Of a DNA stretch of 64,000 bases, positions 13,001 through 24,797 are shown piece by piece. Origin of the DNA: Paragonimus skrjabini miyazakii (lineage: Eukaryota; Platyhelminthes; Trematoda; Plagiorchiida; Troglotrematidae); the NCBI GenBank assembly GCA_014338405.1, contig JTDE01000972.1, positions 106,250 through 170,249 of the forward strand, written 5' to 3'. Below the pieces are notes generated by a model, which was not told the origin of the DNA, did no database searches, and worked only from the letters and a program-made list of their open reading frames with translations. Position 1 is the first letter of the stretch, and every line of letters starts with the position of its first letter. The translations under genes were made by a program, and so were the position numbers.

Positions 13001-13603
13001 AAGGCTAAAATTAGTCAGTCACTTTTATTGGTCTATAAGTAAATGTCCGGTTGTAAACGGCAACATAGTGAATGAACGTTTCTGGCCAGTTCGAATTTTT
13101 AGGCTTAATTGTGTCAAGCAGTTGAATTTACTTACTGTCAATATGTGTCAACTTATAGTCCGAGTACCTGTTCACTAAAAAATGTGGTACTGGTCATTGG
13201 ATTTACTGGAACTTGTGAAATTAACTTTATCAATCGTCGCATTATCTTCTCCTCTATATATATATGGCCAACAAAGACAGCTCTTAGCAAGTAGTGACCT
13301 TGGTTTGTCCTACATTTTTGTCACGCCAGAACTTATAATCTGGGAATTGTTGGTGAACCGAAAAGTTGAAACCGCACATCTTTAAACGAAAAGCTACAAC
13401 AATTAACACTTTTGAAATTTGTTTGACAGTGCTAGGAAACCAATTACAAAGTGCACCTTACAGTGAACTTTCAAGAGAGTTTTGTTTAACGGAATGAGAA
13501 GCAAAATGTTCTAAAGTATCCTTAAATTTTAATAATTATTTTGTTTGTTTGTTAGTTTATAAAATAATAGGTAAATATTAGCGTGAATATCACGACCAGA
13601 TAC
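10019..13603 (-). other. Intron of the PDE9-like gene (3.6 kb)
   Basis: AT-rich non-coding sequence with no long frame on either strand. I see no mobile element, RNA gene or strong repeat. Confidence 0.5.
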
Positions 13604-13847
13604 CTCAACATAACATTTCAGTTGGCTGAGCTTTTCGGAGACTTCATTTATCCGATGCTCAACGTCAGTCAGGTCTGTAGATGGACAGTCACCTATTTGT
13701 TTCTCCGGCGGATTCAGGGAAGTAAACGCAAGTGTTGAGTCTTCGGAATGAGGTACACAACCCGGCGAGATCCGATGGGGGACCTCCGGCGAATGTGTGG
13801 AAGTGGGACTCTGCAGCGAAAGTAATCGATCATACAATTGTTCCAGT
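13604..13847 (-). CDS. PDE9-like gene, coiled-coil exon
   Basis: This 244-bp exon (residues 350-430) has a strong acceptor (TTTTTTCCTGTTTCAG) and the donor GTTGAG/GTATCT. Entry phase 2 joins CG from the previous exon to A, giving Arg349. The peptide starts LEQLYDRLLSLQSP, passes through a Pro/Ser-rich middle and ends DVEHRINEVSEKLSQLKCYVE, which has heptad spacing of hydrophobic residues typical of a coiled coil. Human PDE9A likewise has a helical segment (KINELKAEVANHLAVLEKRV) between its N-terminal domain and the catalytic domain. The helix probably serves oligomerisation or positioning; that role is inferred. Confidence 0.75.
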
Positions 13848-16800
13848 CTGAAACAGGAAAAAATATCACGACTGGACACATCACTCCGATTGCATTTAGT
13901 GAAATGTGAAAATTATCAACCAGTTTAAACCCATGAATGCGCTTGCAGGAAGAATTGGAAAGAAGCCTTCTAGAAAAATTGGTTACACTAACTGCGTTCA
14001 GTAGTATACGTGAACAAAACTATAAAAAGTAGCAAAATTTCAGCTAGATCTCACCAATATCATGGAAAGTGATTGTCGTTTTCTAGGTTCAAAATGGGAT
14101 TTTTCTCAAAATAAATGTGGTACAACAGTCAACATGTGACCTTGCACTAACAAATGAAGAAATTTATCCACTGATTATCACTTGAGTGCTATGGGATAAG
14201 AAGTAAGAAAATGAAAAACAAATAGCCAAAGATGGAACTGAAGTAAAGGGTGGGCATTGCTGTGTCGTTCTTCAAATGGTCGTTATTACTGGTACCATCA
14301 GATTCACAGACGATTCTTCCTGAACACAAAGGTGAACACTAATGTTCCGACCGTTTGAAGAACGGTGCAGCAATGTCCACTTTTGAACTCAGTTCCGTCG
14401 CTGGTCATTATTTTTCCTTTTCTGTTCTTCTGCTTTGTAACATTCAGTTGATAATGTGGAGAAAAATCTTCCCGGCTATTAGTCATGCAAATTCACATTT
14501 TGACAGCTGTCTCCAAAAAAGGAATCAAACTTAAATAATCGTGAATCGCAATGTAGCCGATTACTTTTTTGCGATTATCCATAAATCACTCTAAGTTTTA
14601 CAAAAATTTGACCGCAGTCTGCGCATTCAGATAGATTTTACATTTAGCTTGTTCGGAAGGGAGACTTCTTTTCGAAAAAGTTTGGGTGAGTTGTCTACCA
14701 GAACTCAAACGCTACGATTAAAAATGCTTGAGGTTCAACTTGAAACTAGTCAAATTCTCGAATACTTAGTGGCAAATATCGCATTGACTTTTTATATGAT
14801 CACTGCAATGTTGTATGTTACATCAAATACATATTTATCATAATTTTGTCTTTATCATTTTAGCAGACACCGGTTGAAGAACGTTTTCCACTGCTTCCCC
14901 GCCTAGGTCGGAGTGACATGGGAATTTTGCTAACAGCCTGACTTAATTATGTCAGGCGTTGCTCTGGGTTACCTGTTCAAACACAAAACGGTCACTTAGG
15001 TTACAATGGTCTGATTGACTTTGTGGACTAAAACATTTATTGTCATTTTGACCTTGAGAGGTTCTAAGTCATCCGACATTTGTCATTGGATTGCCTTTCT
15101 ATGTACAGCATGTGACCGCCTCATTCAAATGGACAGTCCGCATTCAGTTTTTTTCCATTGTAAGTAGTCAAGTCAAGAGTGACCTTTGAACCCGTTCGAA
15201 CTATTGTCCAGTCAGCTGGACCATTTGATAATATTTTATATTAGAAAAATTAAGTGTGGGTTTAAGCTGACTAACTTTCAGTTGTTATAAAATATCTTCC
15301 AAAAAGTCACTTTAACTGACTGGTAATGGTAAATTAAGCGATGTACAGTAATCGTTCTCAACTTCATCAATACTTCATTATATATGAGGCCTGTAAGTGA
15401 AGATTGCTTAAAGTTTCGACTGTCCATGGCCGTTTTGACGTTTCGGTAAACTACCTGTTTCGGTAGCATGGAACCATTATTCTGTAAGGATGAGCATACC
15501 ATTCGTTCAGTTTACTATGCGTTTATACTCAACGTATCCAGACAGAAGGTACCCGTTCGAGCATTGCGTGGCAAACAAACGGACGCAAAGTTTAGAACAG
15601 TAAAGGAAACTACAACATACAAGGGGCGTCTTATTTCACATTATTGATAAGTATATACTGCATGTGGTATTACATTTTTTAAGAGGAAGCTTATTTGTTT
15701 TTCTAAATCAAGGGCGGTGTTTCTGCACGTTACAAATGTCTGTTCTTTTTTAACGGACGAGTTCACAACTGTGCAATTACTGTTGGTTCAAACTACTGTT
15801 GCAAACCGTGGTATTTTGGGTCAAGAATACACAGATTTTTGTGTTCACAAATCAGTTGGAATGATAGATAATGCAAAGCTGATTTCAGAACATAAATTTT
15901 GACACAGATGGTTGAGCAGTATCATCTATTCAATTAGTTACCCAAAAACTATGAGAAAATCAGGTTGTTTATTAAAGCTTTTTCATCATTTTCTACATTC
16001 TGCATCACTTGTGCAACCATAGATCATTGAAATAAAATGTGAGGCGGTCAACCGACGAGGTGGACAGAGTGAAATGAAAGCAGCCACTAGTAGGTTGAGA
16101 ATAGTAGATCTTATTTTTTCTCAGGCTGAAATTTTGTCTCTCACTCACACTCCGATTATAGACATTAGAGAACAGTTAGCTAATCGGGTGAAGTAAATTG
16201 AATGTTATCACAGTTTGGATAAGTTGGCCATCTTGTAAAACTCAAAGTGCAGCGAGGGGTGGAAGTAAAATGAAGCCATCTTCCTAGCACTGTTTGTCCT
16301 CATTTGCAACAGTTTTCTATTTTTACAGGTTGTGGATGTACAGAAGTTGATAAGTTATGTTTAACAGAAGTAAAATGTCAGTGTATCCAACCTGAATTGT
16401 TTTCAGGGCTAAGCGATGACCACTTTTGTCATGCAATTAGCTACTATGCCCAGAAAATCAGAACAACAGCGATTTAAGCAAAAATAAACATTTTCAGTTT
16501 ATTGAAAAAACACTGTCATTTTTTGGAGAAGCAGTAGTATTTACGTTGACCATTATTGTTCGGTTACAAGTTTGGAATGTTTCAGTCGGACCGTCGGTTG
16601 GTACGTTCTACAAACTTGACGTAAATGATCCGGCCGTTTAACTCCGAACTGCGTCCAAACAACGTGTTTTATTCATCACCTTCTGCATAAAACTTCTACG
16701 TGGCAGCTGATCATTACCAGCCGTTCAACCGCATGCCCGCTTGCAGTATCTTGTGTTCCAGCTATGACTGGTTGAAAGTTTCCCAAACAAGAAATAGCTC

Positions 16801-17177
16801 CAGTGCAAACTTATTATAAAGTGCGAGTACAAACCATTAGTGTACTGTTGCTGGTAATATGAACGAGCATGTTTTCGGAATTGGCTTTTACAGTTGTTTG
16901 AAACCTTTCTATATTAAGGATAGCATGCGCCTAAAACAAATTTTTGACGTACTGGTTAAAGTGATAATTTAATTTCATAAACACGGATAACCCACTTTGC
17001 TCACCGGAAAAAGGACTAATTGCTGGATTGTACACCCCGATGTACATAAATGAGAGGCGAAAAAAGTGAACGTACACACTTTTCACATGTTGCTGGATGC
17101 TCCCACATGTGCGATTTAACCAAAATATAAAACCGGAGCAAATATAAAATTTATCCAAATACTGTGTTGGCACTTAC
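13848..17177 (-). other. Intron of the PDE9-like gene (3.3 kb)
   Basis: Non-coding, and it carries the long inverted repeat at about 14.06-14.57 kb. Short open frames on both strands (14.6-17.2 kb) show no splice support or similarity. Confidence 0.5.
14060..14565. repeat. Imperfect long inverted repeat (foldback), arms about 200 bp
   Basis: The left arm (about 14060-14280) reappears as its reverse complement in the right arm (about 14350-14565). Matched segments include GGGCATTGCTGTGTCGTTCTT against the complement of AAGAACGGTGCAGCAATGTC, GATGGAACTGA against TCAGTTCCGTC, and ACTGATTATCACTTGA against the complement of TTCAGTTGATAATG. By eye the inner part is roughly 70-80% identical and the outer ends are worse. 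The central spacer is about 70 bp. Transcribed with the PDE9-like gene it could fold into a long hairpin. It may be a foldback or MITE-like element or two opposed copies of a repeat. No target duplication is clear. Confidence 0.75.
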
Positions 17178-17937
17178 CGTTTTTCACAACATTCTATGGA
17201 AGATGTTAGGTTTGTATGGTCACACTGAAAAGTGGCATTTTGCTCGTTCTTTTCATTTACAGTATTAATAGCCATCATTTCAGGACTACCAGTGACTGTC
17301 TGTGAGCTTTTGCTATTTATACTCGAAGGGTTTACAATACCTGAGTTGGTGACCGGGACATTCATCTGGGTGGAATTGTCCAATCTGGAATGTTTTACAA
17401 TCACATCACGTGACTGGTCGACGGAGGAGGTAGCTGACCTCAAAATAATAGGATCACCAATGTGTTGGGTATTAGCAATATGAAGGGCAACTGAAGTAGA
17501 AGATTCCTGTGCAAAAGCAACCCTAGGACTGTTAGAAAACGCATCTGGAGTTCGACATGAAGCGGATGAACCATTTTTTCTCGTGAAAAATTCACCCAGA
17601 CGGAAATTTTTGGGTCGATTATTTAAAGCGCATAAATTGTGTTGATCATTCGCCAAAGTTCGTGGTGAATCAAGCTGACTTTTACACAAAAGTGGGGAGT
17701 TTTTTGGACCAGTCGGTGTAGTTTTCCTTGTGGAATGTTGCTTGCATTTACTCCAGCTTCTAGTCAGAGAGCCACACAATGTCCAACAGCTGTTACCCTT
17801 CCGATTGTGACAGCGGCCTTTATGACCCTTGGGTGAATCTTTCAAGAAACCTTTGTCTGGTTCGTTAGTTCTCGAAGTACTGCTCCTATGGGATGCCGGA
17901 CAAACCGTATAGATCGAATTACTTTCCCTTCGTGAAC
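17178..17937 (-). CDS. PDE9-like gene, long Ser/Thr-rich exon
   Basis: This 760-bp exon (residues 97-348) is open throughout, with the acceptor TTGTTTTTTATGTAG and the ideal donor AAACG/GTAAGT; the in-frame stop falls inside the donor itself, as expected for a true exon end. It enters in phase 1 and leaves in phase 2. The product is hydrophilic and low in order: SRRESNSIYT at the start, an LKDSPKGHKGRCHNRKGNSC basic Cys-containing patch, FRLGEFFTRKNGSS in the middle and many Ser, Thr and Asn after it. There is no recognised domain. Human PDE9A has no comparable insert between its N-terminal domain and coiled coil, so this is probably a disordered, possibly phosphorylated region special to this lineage. 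That the exon is real is well supported; membership in the PDE9-like gene rests on matching phases and position. Confidence 0.8.
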
Positions 17938-19023
17938 CTACATAAAAAACAAGAATGAAAATAAATACAAGAATTGAGTTTTCGAAACTCTGAAACCATA
18001 TTGTATTTTGTTACATGTTATACACGTTTGGTACTCTTTGGTAACCACAGTAAGCAAAAGATTATTCGTACAATTCAAAAACAACGTTCGTTCAACCAAT
18101 GCTGAATGTTTTTTACTACCTGTTGCTTAACTGCCTCTTGCCAAATGGAAAACGCGATTAATCACAAACAAACTACCGACAGTTTTCAAACGACAATATT
18201 ACACGATCCATTTCAAATGACCTAATTTTCAAAATCAATTGGCCAAAGATTTTTGATATATTCCTGAGGGTATGTTCTGTTTGACTCAATGAAAACCACG
18301 TGGCATTTTGGAATTTCTTAGATAAACCCGAGATTTTTGATTGGTACTTAACAATATTGATTGTTGTCCATAATCCGAACTCCTTGGGGTTGTATTGCAT
18401 AGAATAAGCTGCGTTTGTTTCCAAAAATGGACTCTGCTCCTTTGGTCACCATCCTTGTTTAACAGCAATGTTTGCTTGTTCCTTGAAAACCAGTCAAATA
18501 CGTCGTGGCAATTTTGAGTTTAATCTATCTTAGTGTAAAATTGGAAGATTTGGATTGGCTGTCCCAGGTGAGCTGTTATTTGAATAACTATCAACAATGG
18601 TTGCCACACTGGCGTAATGAGTGCATGAGTGAATGAGAGCATCAGCAACTGACCTAACTGATGCCAGTTTGTTTTGCTTTCAAATGAATGAGTCCAGATC
18701 AGGATGAAACGGATCACAGCAGAGTGTTGTTTCAGTAGCGACCATTAGAACCGGGTTTGATTTTGTAAATTCAAATACCTGTGGCCTATGGTTGCAAGAA
18801 CTAAAATGAATTATACAGTTTCGGACCGACACTGCTGTTAGTCAGTCGGGCACCATCGATTTTTGGTAAGGCAAACCAGTTGTTCCAAAACAGCCAATAA
18901 TCCCTTCAATTTCCTGGGCTTATCATAATCGCCACCTTTGCTTCATATGCATTATACGAGTATTACGCTTAGAACAAGACCCCTCAAGTATATCGTCCAG
19001 CACAGTTCATCATAACACTTCAC
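17938..19023 (-). other. Intron of the PDE9-like gene (1.1 kb)
   Basis: Non-coding between the Ser/Thr-rich exon and the N-terminal domain exon. Short minus-strand frames at 18.2-18.7 kb have no splice support. Confidence 0.45.
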
Positions 19024-19151
19024 AGATGCCCAAATAACGGCATAGGCGACGGGCTGGGTTCGGTGATATCACTTTATAAACAGTAGTCTGGAAGTCACTT
19101 GGAGGAAGTTTAAGTTGATTGCGTTCAGTAATTTGAAATTTGGTTTCATGT
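19024..19151 (-). CDS. PDE9-like gene, N-terminal domain exon (second half)
   Basis: This 128-bp exon (residues 54-95) follows the acceptor TTTCTCTGACAGTGTACAG and ends at ATCT/GTGAAG, a moderate donor. Phases are 2 in and 1 out, matching both neighbours. The peptide HETKFQITERNQLKLPPSDF then QTTVYKV aligns with the ISLLTTDDAMVSIDPTMP and RTPYKV segments of the human PDE9A N-terminal domain as I remember them, sharing the hydrophobic strand pattern, the Pro and the YKV. The 3' boundary is the least certain in this region: other GT sites in the same phase exist a few codons upstream but match the donor consensus less well. Confidence 0.65.
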
Positions 19152-19429
19152 CTGTACACTGTCAGAGAAATTGGTTTGAAAATTCGCTTAACTAAATATG
19201 CTGCTGAGATAGCAACAAAATTTCTCATAAGTCACTGCAAAAAATTGACACCCTTTCCAAACTTATTTCGGAAACAAAAGTTATTATTAAGGACTTTTGA
19301 ACCTGAACCTTTACTACCGATGTAAAAATACTTCGTCAGCATTCTCTTGTACTAATTTCTTGTATTGGAACAGATTTGTCACCAAAATTGAAATAAGAAA
19401 ATCGCCTAAGCTTCTGGAAAGCTCCTTAC

Positions 19430-19498
19430 ATGTGCGAATTGAACGACCGTGCGAAGAATACTTCAACAACATCTGGTACTCTGTTAATCTGATATGAA
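19430..19498 (-). CDS. PDE9-like gene, N-terminal domain exon (first half)
   Basis: This small 69-bp exon (residues 31-52) lies between the acceptor GTCTCTGTTTTAG and the donor CACAT/GTAAGG. It enters in phase 2 and exits in phase 2. It reads SYQINRVPDVVEVFFARSF, which aligns with the SSDIMDLFCIATGL helix of human PDE9A (acidic Asp, then alternating acidic and hydrophobic residues, then Phe). A longer frame in a different phase (19314-19547) covers the same DNA and is a shadow. On size alone this exon would be unremarkable; it is called because splice sites, phases and similarity agree. Confidence 0.65.
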
Positions 19499-21454
19499 CT
19501 AAAACAGAGACTCTCAGTGCAGTAATATCGAACTTCGTGAGATTCATTTGAGTCGCTTAGTATGGTAACCCAATTTTGGTAAGTTAGTGCCCACAGTGCC
19601 TCGTTGTCAATTCATTGTCTGACGTAAATCGCCACTTTCTAAGTCTTTGAAAACTAATACGGCAAACAGTTGCACGATAAGCTTTTAAATCAGCAGTTCC
19701 TAACTTGTCCTGTTTGAAGTACCCGTAGTCATGTTACTAAATGAACTATATCAGGTGACTAATTATATTACATGGTCAGTGGTTTGTTCAAGAGTATGGT
19801 TTTCGTCAGTCAATTGTTTTGACTCATAAATTGTACATCACTTGCATTCACATAGGTCCTTTCGGTATGAATCCCTAATCTCTGACTTGGTTAGTGTATT
19901 GTGTAAGCATGTGTTGCCTGTGCGCTAACGAATCATCTCATGTGAGGCGGTCAGTAGCTTACTGACGCACTTAGTAGGTATGCGTAACTAAACATGATTA
20001 TGCAAATTTAGTTCCATATGAAGTGAACATCTGGTCCGAACAATTAATCGTAACTGACATATTACCATTCACTTGTCAATCAGTAACCTTTGAAACAAAG
20101 CAATAACCTACAATTTCTCCCTCTTTAGAGTTCATCAGCAGTAATTGTCCTTTCTGAGACAACTGTGTTGAACGCTATGTCAATGAACTTAATTAGGCAC
20201 AATTGAATTATTATATGCAAACGCTTAGTTACATTAGTTTGTAAATATTGCTCACCTTTGATCAATGACGTGACGATTAGGACTTCATCTCAATATGAAG
20301 ACACGGAATTGAGATCTATTACATTCCGGTCAGTCAATTCAACCAAAAGTATCTGTGAAAATTGGTAGCAGTAGGATCGGTTCTGTTGTGTTCAGAAAAT
20401 GACCCCCAGCCCAGACACGATGCACCTCAAATACTTAGAAGTGTCTGAACTAATCATCCGAATAAACCAAATGTTACGCAAATGTTTACTTTAAGCGGTT
20501 ATTATAATGTGCGGCAGCCAGTTCACTAATTTAACTTGAATGGGGGACGAAATCGGACAAAGACTTATCTGAGACTTATCTGGCAGCTTTTTCGAAAAAA
20601 CAAAATGCTAGAGGCAAACTCCTCACTTGTTAAAGCAATATAATATTTTCGTCACAGTAGAGCATTCGACACTGGTCATGTTTTAACGAAAACGTCATGC
20701 TGACCATGAGATAACATCGAATCGGCACACCCGACGGTTTAACCGCTTTCGTTTGTGAATAGTGTTTAAATTGTTGGACTTCCACGATAGAAGACAGAGA
20801 ATACTGGTTAACTTCCATTGGTAACTCCCCGGCGATTATAAACGCACTGGTGATTAATCGGGGACTTGCTAAATTTTAACGATTTCTTATGAAGTATATT
20901 AAATACTGTTCAACAGTTTCAGCGAGATCAAGGATTTTCACCATACTTAGAAGTTCCAATTATTTGGCAGGAATATTGGTCATCATCCATGACAACACTA
21001 GCCCCATATGAACCAAATAACTCTCTCATAACTTATATACCCTTTGTGTGCTAAAAACGTATTAAATGAGACAATGATTTCCAAGATAACATGAGTGTAT
21101 ATGTGTCGTTTTTTGAAAATTCACACGCACAAAGCAAACACTGCCAATAAGGACAGACATTCACCATTTGAACATCAAAACAATGATTAATGAAACATTT
21201 ATTTCTTGTTAGATCTAATCAAACGCAATCATCCTCGACAATAACGGTGCGTTCAGTAGCAAAATAAGTTTAATACATTTGCATGCCTTTCTATGTTTTA
21301 TATGAAAAAATAACACATGGTAGGATGATAGGACACTGGCTGGAAAAAGCTTCATCTAAGTCAATAAATTTGAATAATACCAGTGATCAAAATATTAGCA
21401 ATAATAAGTTCTGATAGATTATCTAATTTGGAAGAAACCCAACTGCCAAAAACC

Positions 21455-21537
21455 TGAGCTTCAGCCGGGTTCGAATCAGCGACAGAAACAGTATATCTAA
21501 ACAGGACAATTACTCTACCAACTGAGATATCAAGCAA
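21455..21537 (-). repeat. tRNA-derived relic (SINE head or tRNA pseudogene)
   Basis: On the minus strand TATCTCAGTTGGTAGAG (21513-21529) is a near-perfect tRNA A box. It is followed about 50 bp later by GATTCGAACCC (21467-21477), a good B box. The T-arm stem pairs imperfectly and the acceptor ends do not pair, so this is not a functional tRNA. Spacing and motifs fit an old tRNA-derived SINE or a tRNA pseudogene. No A-rich tail or target duplication is obvious. Confidence 0.55.
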
Positions 21538-24210
21538 TACATGGAGCAAAAAGCTATCACGTTTAAATTCAGTCGTTCAGTCGTTTCATTGCTTCATGAA
21601 ATCCGCCAGCTGGACGAGACAGTCAACTCCTTTGACATGAATTCTTAAGCACTAAACAGTAGTGACACAAGTTCAACGTACAACAGTGGCGGTGGTGAAG
21701 CGAAACTTTAAATACTTGAGGAATTCCTTAGGAGCAATAAGTCCTCTGTAAAATTTGGTGGATTACGTGAAACAGAAGGGGTAGGTGAGTAACTGACCCC
21801 CGGTGTGACTAGGTTGGTCGACTTGTAGACTGCGTACTTTAACTAGACATGCTGTTTCTGTTGCTGCTTCAAATTCACTCGAAGCCCGGACCTTTCACAA
21901 CTGTGTCACTTTTAGCATGAAATATTTTCAAAATCCTTAACCAGATAACAAGTGAGAACAATGAGGTAGGTAGCAATAATTATTTATTCTAAAAAGTCAA
22001 GCTTATACCCGTATGTTCAAAACTTTTGGTGCAAATTAATCGATTTCAGCCCATTAGGAAAGGGTGCGCAACAGTTGAGGAAAGTAAGGTCTGCTACTTC
22101 TAGACAGAAAAAAATCTGCCGTCACAACTAGACCAAATTTCGTTGAAAACTACGATTAACTTCATATCATCTATTCACTTGTAAATCAGGATGCACATAA
22201 AAATAATTGTGATTTGAACTATTTTTAATTAATATCGATCAGGTGGTATGCCTTGGTCATGATCTAGGTGGATTACCAATCACTACCTTAGGTTAGTGAG
22301 GCACTGACGTGCTTCGCATAGCGTAGTTTTTTTAATGTTGGGAACAACCTCCTCAGACAACGTCCACTAAGTGTTCTAATTTTGGTACCAATTGAAAGAG
22401 TAGAAATCCAGGTAGGCTGATATACATGATATCAAGAATCAAATACCTTTCTTTGTCTCTCCCTAAAAATAGGCTTTTTGTAAATCAGTTCATTTGATGT
22501 ATAATAACTGATAGAAACCATTGTTTTCAAAACCAGAGTACACTTTTGCATCGTATGTTGATAGAACATGTTGTAAAGTCGTAAGACAGGGCAGTTTTCA
22601 AGATTATTTAAAAACTCGTACAAATTGAACGATTCGTTACTCTTCTTCTAAAAGAGATATTACAAATAAACTAAAGCAGAAATTGATTTCTACTCGTCTT
22701 ATAAATGAATGCATTTTTAGTAGAAGATTATCAAAATCTAATATACATTGCATATCTTTACAATATAGATAAAATATATAAATAATATACAGCGCGAAAA
22801 ATCACACTGCGCAGAAGTATTCCACGTTTTTTAATAATATTTCTTCTTATCCACATATTATTGGTAAAAGATTTTATATGCCTGTAATGTTTTCTTAAAC
22901 ATACATCGAAAAGTTATACACAAGTATGCTATTTGAGTTACTGACACACACTTATAAGGTGGAGTCGAAACTGATGTTTTATTTTATCAAGAGGAGCGTT
23001 CTCAGTTTTACAAATTGGATTACTTCAACATAGGAATTAACATTTCCCTCATCTAAACTCCCGTATTCTAACCTGAAAAAGACGATAGAATACGTTGTTA
23101 ATCATTTTAGTATTGTCGTGCAAAAGTAGGCAAAATAGCATACGGATGGAATGCAGCATAATGGCACGTGAAACCATTAAAGTGGATTGAGCAAACTTTT
23201 GATAGACGAATTTGGTTTACAATAGCAAAAATGTAAATGCAAAAGACAAAAGCATCTAAATGAATTTTGTCTACAATTTTACCACACACACCCCAGACGT
23301 ACTGATAAAGCGCCACTGTGAATGCCGGTCTACGTAAAGTTTACACAAATGTTTTATAACCTTACATAAGTTCCAAACAAAACGCTGGAAATCCGACCTA
23401 ATAAATCGAGAAAGCACACCAAAACTAAAAACGATACTTAGTCACAACGGGACAACTGGATTGCTTGTACGCTACTACGTTAAAGAAACATGTTCACACC
23501 CATTTTAGCTTTGAACAGAAAAAAGCTTCTGTTGGAAGTGTAGTGCAATTGGAATGCAGCGGTTTCCTGTCTGGAGGATGTTCAGCCAATCAAAACTCAC
23601 ACACAAGCTGTTGCCAGCGGAATTGGGGTCGATCGGTGCTGACCAATGGAAAACAGCGATCGGTGGCTACATCGGATTTGGTTGTAAGGACTGGTGACTG
23701 AAAAAAGTTATCAAAACACGTGTGAGATATAAATAACCGAGTGGCTTGACACAATGTTGTGGGACGTAGCAACGAACGGGTCAATCAAAACCCAAAACGC
23801 CTGTCGCCCAACAGCTGCCTTAAATAATGTTGTTCCTCTTTAAATAGGATGCTTTTCTAATAAATTGAGATTGCTTGATGACGACCGGACCTCTATTCTG
23901 ATTTTATTGATTTGGTAGTACAATGAGTGAAAAGATGTAGAAATGGCATAAAGGAATAAACGGCTTTTCGCAATCAATGTCCACACTATCTGATACTACA
24001 GAGAGGGGAACCTTCTCAGAAACTTCCAAGAGTTTGGAATAACTCACGAGTCTACAGAGTAGCTAATTTGTATTATAACAAGTATGACACCTAAAATTCG
24101 CCATTTACTGGGTAGTCGCTCGTTAAAACTGCTAGGAAAAGTAAAGCAAATGGTATGTCTCACTGGGGAGCGTTTCATTTCAAGAGCAAACAGTTAGAAA
24201 TGATAAAGAT

Positions 24211-24741
24211 TGTGGCGAAAATGCGTCCAATAAAGCACACTCTGTATTGTTCAACACGCTAGTTCACATGCTACGCGCGCTCTCGCGTTTATGGCTCAGC
24301 ATTCTAGTCCACAACACCCCCAGGTTTCCGTTCACGCGTCGTGTGCACTTCTGTCCGGTTTAGGTGTGTGATCGGCGCCCTCTATCGGGGAGTTTTTCGT
24401 CTACCATTCTTCGTCCATTGGTCCGATTCCGTTGAGCGATGGCTCGTCCGGTCGCTCGTGTTGTTCTCCATTTATCCACAAGGGGCTTTGATCGTATTCC
24501 ACGGTGGTGTCGAGATATTTCCCCGAGTATTGGAATAACCGAGCCTCCGATTTCGTTGTCCATTCTATTTTGCTTGCCATGTCTCGCCCGTTGGTCCGAT
24601 CCGGTCGAGCGATGACTCATCCGACTGCCCCCGTTGTCCGCCATCCGATCGTTGACGGTTTGTAAGCGCGCCCGCCATCTACACTGAGGTACTCCGCCAA
24701 GTATTTGAATACTTGCACCTCCGGCCTGGCAATCCACCACA
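24211..24741 (-). mobile_element. Solo LTR, copy 1 (531 bp)
   Basis: On the minus strand the element starts TGTGGTGGATTGCC and ends CCACA, and is flanked on both sides by the 4-bp duplication AGAT (24207-24210 and 24742-24745). It is much richer in GC than its surroundings. It aligns end to end with the copy at 24798-25325. The polyadenylation signal seen in the other copies is changed (AATACA). No internal retrotransposon genes accompany it, so it is a solo LTR left by recombination. A 4-bp duplication is usual for Ty3/Gypsy-like elements. It contains two divergent copies of a 173-bp unit. Confidence 0.85.
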
Positions 24742-24797
24742 AGATGTCTTAGATTTTAAACATGAAAGTTGTATAGGCACAGTAACACAAGTCATAA

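Noticed and set aside
23465..23784. Opposed frames and a TATAAATA motif near 23.7 kb, considered as a retroelement end or promoter
   Set aside because: No terminal repeats, target duplication or conserved protein motif could be found.
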